From: Chloroflexota bacterium
Lineage (GTDB): Bacteria; Chloroflexota; Dormibacteria; Aeolococcales; Aeolococcaceae
Direction of reading: 5' to 3'
Length of the DNA: 8,913 bases
Assembly (NCBI GenBank): GCA_005889515.1
Contig: VBHE01000235.1
Span: 1 to 8,913, forward strand
Shown: piece after piece, positions 6,252 through 8,913 of the stretch
Layout: every line of letters starts with the position of its first letter
Position numbering within the stretch: position 1 is the first letter of the stretch
Position numbers and translations under genes: made by a program
Notes under the pieces: model-generated
Seen by the model: the letters and a program-made list of their open reading frames with translations, nothing else
Told to the model about the DNA's origin: nothing
Database searches by the model: none

Positions 6252-7085
6252 ATGTTCGAGCTCACGGGCAAGGTCGCGGTGGTCACCGGAGGGTCGCGTG
6301 GCCTGGGCCGGGCCGACTGCCTCGCGCTCGCGCGGGCGGGCGCCGACGTCGTGGTCACCGACATCCTCATCGAGAGCGATCCCGAGCTCCAGCGCTCGGC
6401 GGAGAGGGCGCAGTCGGCGCTCGCCCAGCTCTTCACCTCCCAGAACGTCGTCTACGCCGAGCGCACCAGCGAGGAGATCCGCGCGATGGGGCGGCGCTCG
6501 GCGGCGATCAAGATGGACGTGACCGACCGCCGGCAGGTGCGCGAGGTCTTCGACCAGGTGGTCGCCGACTTCGGCTCCCTGGACATCCTCGTCAACAACG
6601 CCGCCACCCTCGACCACGTCGCCCAGATCGAGTCCCAGTCCGACGAGCTCTGGGACCGCGACGTGACCGTCAACCTCACCGGCGCCTACAACTGCACCAA
6701 GGCGGCGTTCGCCCACATGCGCCAGAACGCCTGGGGGCGGATGGTCTACATGTCCTCGGTGGCGGGCAGCCTCGGCGGTTTCGGCCAGGCCTCGTACTCC
6801 GCCACCAAGTCGTCGATGGTCGGCCTGGCCCGCACCACCGCGCTCGAGGGCGCCCGCTACGGGATCACCGCGAACGTGGTGGCCCCCGGGATCATCGCCA
6901 CCGAGGCGTACAGGATGGGCAACCCCAAGATGAACGACCGCATGGTGCTGCGCACCGCGATGCGGGCGCCGGGCGAGCCCGAGGACGTCGCCAACGCGAT
7001 CGTGTTCCTCAGCTCGCCGGAGGCCCGCTACATCACCGGCCAGGTGCTCCACGTGGCCGGTGGCATCGACCTCTTCACCTTCTGA
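6252..7085 (+). CDS. SDR-family NAD(P)-dependent dehydrogenase
   Basis: This is a 277-residue classical short-chain dehydrogenase. It has the cofactor loop TGGSRGLG (12-19), Asp37 at the end of the second strand (favouring NAD(H)), NNAA (115-118), and the catalytic set Asn141, Ser169, Tyr182 and Lys186 in SYSATK. The APG segment (211-213) and the C-terminal ITGQVLHVAGG (261-271) are also typical. In the operon it would oxidise the 3-hydroxyacyl product of the MaoC pair to the 3-ketoacyl compound, though other alcohols cannot be excluded. The ATG has a GGAGGGG site 4 nt upstream. Residues about 40-80 form an insertion, absent from FabG-like enzymes, between the second strand and DVTD. Mycofactocin-dependent SDRs carry an insertion at a similar place, so a tightly bound cofactor is a possibility. 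A duplicated start codon from the 79-bp repeat lies 73 nt upstream in another frame. Confidence 0.88.
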   Translation: MFELTGKVAVVTGGSRGLGRADCLALARAGADVVVTDILIESDPELQRSAERAQSALAQLFTSQNVVYAERTSEEIRAMGRRSAAIKMDVTDRRQVREVFDQVVADFGSLDILVNNAATLDHVAQIESQSDELWDRDVTVNLTGAYNCTKAAFAHMRQNAWGRMVYMSSVAGSLGGFGQASYSATKSSMVGLARTTALEGARYGITANVVAPGIIATEAYRMGNPKMNDRMVLRTAMRAPGEPEDVANAIVFLSSPEARYITGQVLHVAGGIDLFTF

Positions 7086-7120
7086 TGACCGCGCCCGATC
7101 CGCGGTCCGGGAGGGAGTAG
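7085..7120 (+). other. Mini-ORF between the SDR and barrel genes
   Basis: ATG at 7085 overlaps the SDR stop (TGATG at 7083-7087) and opens an 11-codon frame (MTAPDPRSGRE) ending in TAG at 7118-7120. That stop sits one base before the ACG at 7122 where the next gene should start. It could be a coupled leader that delivers ribosomes to the next gene, or chance. No function is visible in the peptide. Confidence 0.25.
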
Positions 7121-7121
7121 C

Positions 7122-8387
7122 ACGGCCGCCGGCGATCCCCTGCTCTGGGGCGTCACCTACTGGCCGGCGACCACCGGCCCGTATCTGTGGCAGGCGTTCC
7201 CCGAGGCGCGGGTTGCGGTCGACCTCGCCGAGGTGCGCGCCGCCGGCTTCCCGGTGGTCCGCGTCCACCTCGGCTGGGACTCCTTCATGCCCTCGCACCG
7301 GGGCGTCAGCCGCCACCGCCTCGCCGAGCTCGAGACCCTGCTCAATGCCGCCCGCGAGCTCTCCCTCGGGGTGATCCCGGTGCTCTTCGTCCAGTCGCAC
7401 GGCGACTGCGTGCTGCTCCCCCGCTACATGGTCGACCGCGCCGCCGTGCGGCCCGGGGTTCGGGTCGTCTGTGACGGCAACGTCGAGCCCGGGGGGCCGC
7501 GCGACGCCTACGCCGACCCGCTGATGCAGGAGGCGGCGGTGGTGTGGCTCGAGGCGCTGCTCGACGCCTTCGCGAACCACCCCGCGGTCGTCGCCTGGGA
7601 CATCGGCCACGACCCCGCCTCGACCGTCCGGCCGCGGCGCATCGCCCAGCTCGTCGCCTGGGTCGAGCTCATCGCCGAGCGGGTCCACGCCCGCGGCGAC
7701 CGCTGCCGGCTCACCCTCGGTGCCGCCGACCTGCTCCTCGCCCGCGCGGTCCGCCCGGCTCTGCTGGCGCCCCACCTCGACGCCCTGGGAGTGGTGGTGC
7801 CGCCGCAGCACCTCGGGCTCGGCGACCCCCTCGACCCCGCCCCCTCGGTCTTCCTCGCCCAGCTCGCGATGCGGCTCGCCGCCGCGGAGGGGACGCCCCC
7901 GCCGCTCGCGGTCGTCACCGGGGTGGCGGCGGGATCCCTCGAGGAGCCCTCGCCGGCCCCCGAGCCGCCGCCCCCCGGGGTGGTGGTGGTGGAGGACCGG
8001 GTCACCGTCGCCGAGGACGCCGCCGCCCGCCACGCCGCCAAACTGCTCACCCGGCTCGGCGAGGTGGGGGTCTCGGGGCTGGAGGCCACCGCCTGGTGCG
8101 ACCTCGCCGGCCGGGTCGTCGAGGCCCCGCCCTACGATCGCCGCCCCTGGCTGGGGCGGCACGGGCTGCTCCGCTCCGACGGCGACACCAAGGCCCCCGG
8201 CGAGGTCTGGGCGGCGGCGGCGCGCGCTGAGCCGGCGGTGACGGCGGCCGAGCCCTGGCCGGGCCGGCTCGACGCCGATGACTACTACGCGGCGCTCCCG
8301 GACAGCGCCCGCGACCTCCTCTCGGAGTGGCGGCGGGAGCGAGGGGGCGGCGGCGAGGCCGCCGGGGGGCGGGACGGCTCCGGCTGA
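7122..8387 (+). CDS. Glycoside-hydrolase-like TIM-barrel protein, probably non-catalytic
   Basis: Counting from ACG at 7122 the product has 421 residues. LLWGVTYWPA (7-16), AGFPVVRVHLGWDSF (41-55), LSLGVIPVLFV and VVAWDIGHDP (156-165) follow the strand pattern of clan-A (GH5/GH42-like) barrels, and the end (PPYDRRPWLGRHGLLRSDGDTK) is also like such proteins. The usual acid/base motif N-E-P is H-D-P here (163-165), and the strand-7 segment LAVVTGVAAG lacks the nucleophile Glu. Activity on sugars is therefore doubtful. There is no signal peptide. A good ribosome binding site (GGAGGGAG, 7110-7117) points to codon 7122, which is ACG, not ATG. The first normal start, GTG at 7233 (384 residues), would remove the first barrel strand and lacks a comparable site. 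The C-terminal 20 residues are Gly/Arg-rich. Confidence 0.65.
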   Translation, partial: TAAGDPLLWGVTYWPATTGPYLWQAFPEARVAVDLAEVRAAGFPVVRVHLGWDSFMPSHRGVSRHRLAELETLLNAARELSLGVIPVLFVQSHGDCVLLPRYMVDRAAVRPGVRVVCDGNVEPGGPRDAYADPLMQEAAVVWLEALLDAFANHPAVVAWDIGHDPASTVRPRRIAQLVAWVELIAERVHARGDRCRLTLGAADLLLARAVRPALLAPHLDALGVVVPPQHLGLGDPLDPAPSVFLAQLAMRLAAAEGTPPPLAVVTGVAAGSLEEPSPAPEPPPPGVVVVEDRVTVAEDAAARHAAKLLTRLGEVGVSGLEATAWCDLAGRVVEAPPYDRRPWLGRHGLLRSDGDTKAPGEVWAAAARAEPAVTAAEPWPGRLDADDYYAALPDSARDLLSEWRRERGGGGEAAGGRDGSG

Positions 8388-8414
8388 CGGTGCCGTCCGG
8401 AGGGCTGGTGCTGG

Positions 8415-8420
8415 TATCCT
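8415..8420 (+). promoter_or_regulatory. Possible -10 of the cold-shock gene
   Basis: TATCCT is the only TAnnnT-like hexamer in an otherwise GC-rich 204-nt gap before the cold-shock gene. A start near 8427 would leave a leader of about 165 nt, similar in length to the regulatory leaders of cspA-type genes. No -35 is visible at a suitable distance. I see nothing else in 8388-8591. Confidence 0.25.
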
Positions 8421-8591
8421 CGGTCGAGGCGCCGGCCGCAGCAGACCCGGACCGATCACCGGGGAGCGCGGAGCGGCCCACCGCTCGGCATGCTCTCGCA
8501 GCGTCTCGCGCTGACCGAGGCCGTCCCCTGGTGGTCGAGAGCACGTCTGGGTCGTCGTGCCGTGGTCAGCACGTCCCGGAGGACAGCCTCA

Positions 8592-8795
8592 GTGCCCGAA
8601 GGCCGCATCAAGAAGATCATCCACGACCGCGGGTTCGGCTTCGTCCGTGCCGATGACGGGAACGAGGTCTTCTTCCACCGCACCGAGCTCAGCACCGTCG
8701 ACTTCGACGCCCTCGAGGAGGGACAGGCGGTGACGTTCGACGTCGTGAACAGCCCCAAGGGCCCGCGCGCCCGGAACATGAAGCAGACCGGCTGA
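8592..8795 (+). CDS. Cold-shock domain protein (CspA family)
   Basis: This is a 67-residue single cold-shock domain (OB fold) that binds single-stranded RNA and DNA and typically acts as an RNA chaperone. The RNP1 motif is RGFGFV (13-18) and RNP2 is VFFHR (26-30); LEEGQAVTFDV (41-51) and GPRARNM (57-63) match the later strands. GTG at 8592 is chosen because GGAGGA (8578-8583) lies 8 nt upstream and the protein then starts as the family does (PEGRIKK). An upstream ATG at 8490 would add 34 unlike residues and has no ribosome binding site. The usual V-K-W-F-N segment before RNP1 reads I-K-K-I-I-H, so an aromatic residue that normally stacks on bases is missing. It is followed by a terminator-like hairpin and a convergent gene. 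Confidence 0.9.
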   Translation: MPEGRIKKIIHDRGFGFVRADDGNEVFFHRTELSTVDFDALEEGQAVTFDVVNSPKGPRARNMKQTG

Positions 8796-8809
8796 CATGT
8801 CACGGGGTC

Positions 8810-8830
8810 GGACCGGGCAGCGCCCGGTCC
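8810..8830. terminator. Hairpin between convergent genes, possible bidirectional terminator
   Basis: GGACCGGGC (8810-8818) and GCCCGGTCC (8822-8830) form a perfect 9-bp stem with a 3-nt loop, 14 nt after the cold-shock stop and 19 nt from the stop of the convergent minus-strand gene. No T-tract follows on either strand, so it is not a classic intrinsic terminator, though such U-less hairpins are common between convergent genes in high-GC genomes. Confidence 0.55.
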
Positions 8831-8849
8831 CGGCTCCGGGCCGGCAGGC

Positions 8850-8913
8850 CTAGGGGACGTCGGGCGGCGGCGGCCGCAGCTCCCGCATCCGGTCGAGCGC
8901 GGCCTCGACCCGG
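8850..8913 (-). CDS. 3' end of a minus-strand gene, product unknown
   Basis: On the minus strand, the frame entering from the window edge reads RVEAALDRMRELRPPPPDVP and ends in TAG at 8852-8850. The amphipathic helix followed by a Pro-rich tail resembles a natural C-terminus. The position, convergent with the cold-shock gene and behind a shared hairpin, supports a real gene end. Twenty residues are too few to name the protein. Confidence 0.45.
   Translation of the reverse strand, partial: RVEAALDRMRELRPPPPDVP

Noticed and set aside
6179..7120. 313-residue ORF starting with the dehydrogenase N-terminus
   Set aside because: Only the first 14 residues are meaningful, from the 79-bp repeat. The rest is an out-of-frame reading of the SDR gene.
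6198..8459. 753-residue minus-strand ORF
   Set aside because: Antisense to the SDR and barrel genes. It spans two real genes and an intergenic gap, and its composition is typical of GC-rich shadow frames.
2430..8805. CATGTCACGG present at 2430-2439 and again at 8796-8805
   Set aside because: A 10-base match is expected by chance many times in nearly 9 kb, and the contexts share nothing else.
1..8913. CRISPR arrays, tRNA or rRNA genes, insertion sequences, phage genes
   Set aside because: I found no regularly spaced repeats, no cloverleaf or conserved rRNA sequence, and no transposase, integrase or phage protein in any frame.

Overview
The window is very GC-rich DNA with strong G/C bias at third codon positions. 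It uses GTG and TTG as well as ATG starts, has purine-rich ribosome binding sites, and often runs one gene into the next with ATGA overlaps. The gene content suggests a high-GC, soil-type bacterium such as an actinomycete or a member of Dormibacterota/Chloroflexota: a LysM-CHAP exoprotein, an AI-2E family permease, a HadA/HadB-like split dehydratase, an acyl-CoA dehydrogenase and a clan-A glycosidase-like protein. The phylum cannot be fixed from this sequence alone. Because of the GC content, many long antisense and out-of-frame ORFs are open; I treat these as shadows.

Layout. (1) 1-813, minus strand: a secreted LysM-CHAP cell-wall hydrolase, cut by the window edge. It diverges from (2) an AI-2E family membrane protein (1049-2380, plus). 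Between them lie oppositely oriented promoter candidates. (3) A 64-residue zinc-ribbon protein (2547-2741) with its own extended -10 promoter candidate. (4) A PIG-L/LmbE-type deacetylase (2779-3457), broken by a small frame-disrupting deletion but with all its metal ligands kept, overlapping by ATGA (5) a MobA-like molybdenum cofactor guanylyltransferase (3454-4035). (6) A well-formed promoter (TTGACA-N17-TACATT) and a perfect 18-bp palindrome just after it. These lead into (7) a lipid-oxidation-type operon: HadA-like subunit, HadB/MaoC-like hydratase, acyl-CoA dehydrogenase and SDR dehydrogenase (4182-7085). (8) A glycoside-hydrolase-like TIM barrel (7122-8387) that has no normal start codon at its ribosome binding site and seems to lack both catalytic glutamates. 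(9) A cold-shock-domain protein (8592-8795), a strong hairpin, and the 3' end of a convergent minus-strand gene (8850-8913).

Genes 4182-7085 together supply three successive steps on an acyl-CoA: alpha,beta-dehydrogenation, hydration by a split MaoC-type hydratase, and oxidation of the hydroxyl by an SDR. No thiolase or CoA ligase is in view. A regulator binding the 18-bp palindrome would be well placed to control the operon, but no regulator gene lies in the window.

The most notable structural feature is a perfect 79-bp direct repeat. It carries the end of the maoC gene plus the ribosome binding site, start codon and first 14 codons of the dehydrogenase gene, and it reappears at the 3' end of that same dehydrogenase. 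There it replaces the dehydrogenase's natural C-terminus and puts a stray start codon in front of the SDR gene. With the broken deacetylase and the missing start codon of the barrel protein, this makes three lesions within about 4.3 kb. They may be real rearrangements or an assembly problem, and this should be settled before biology is read into them.
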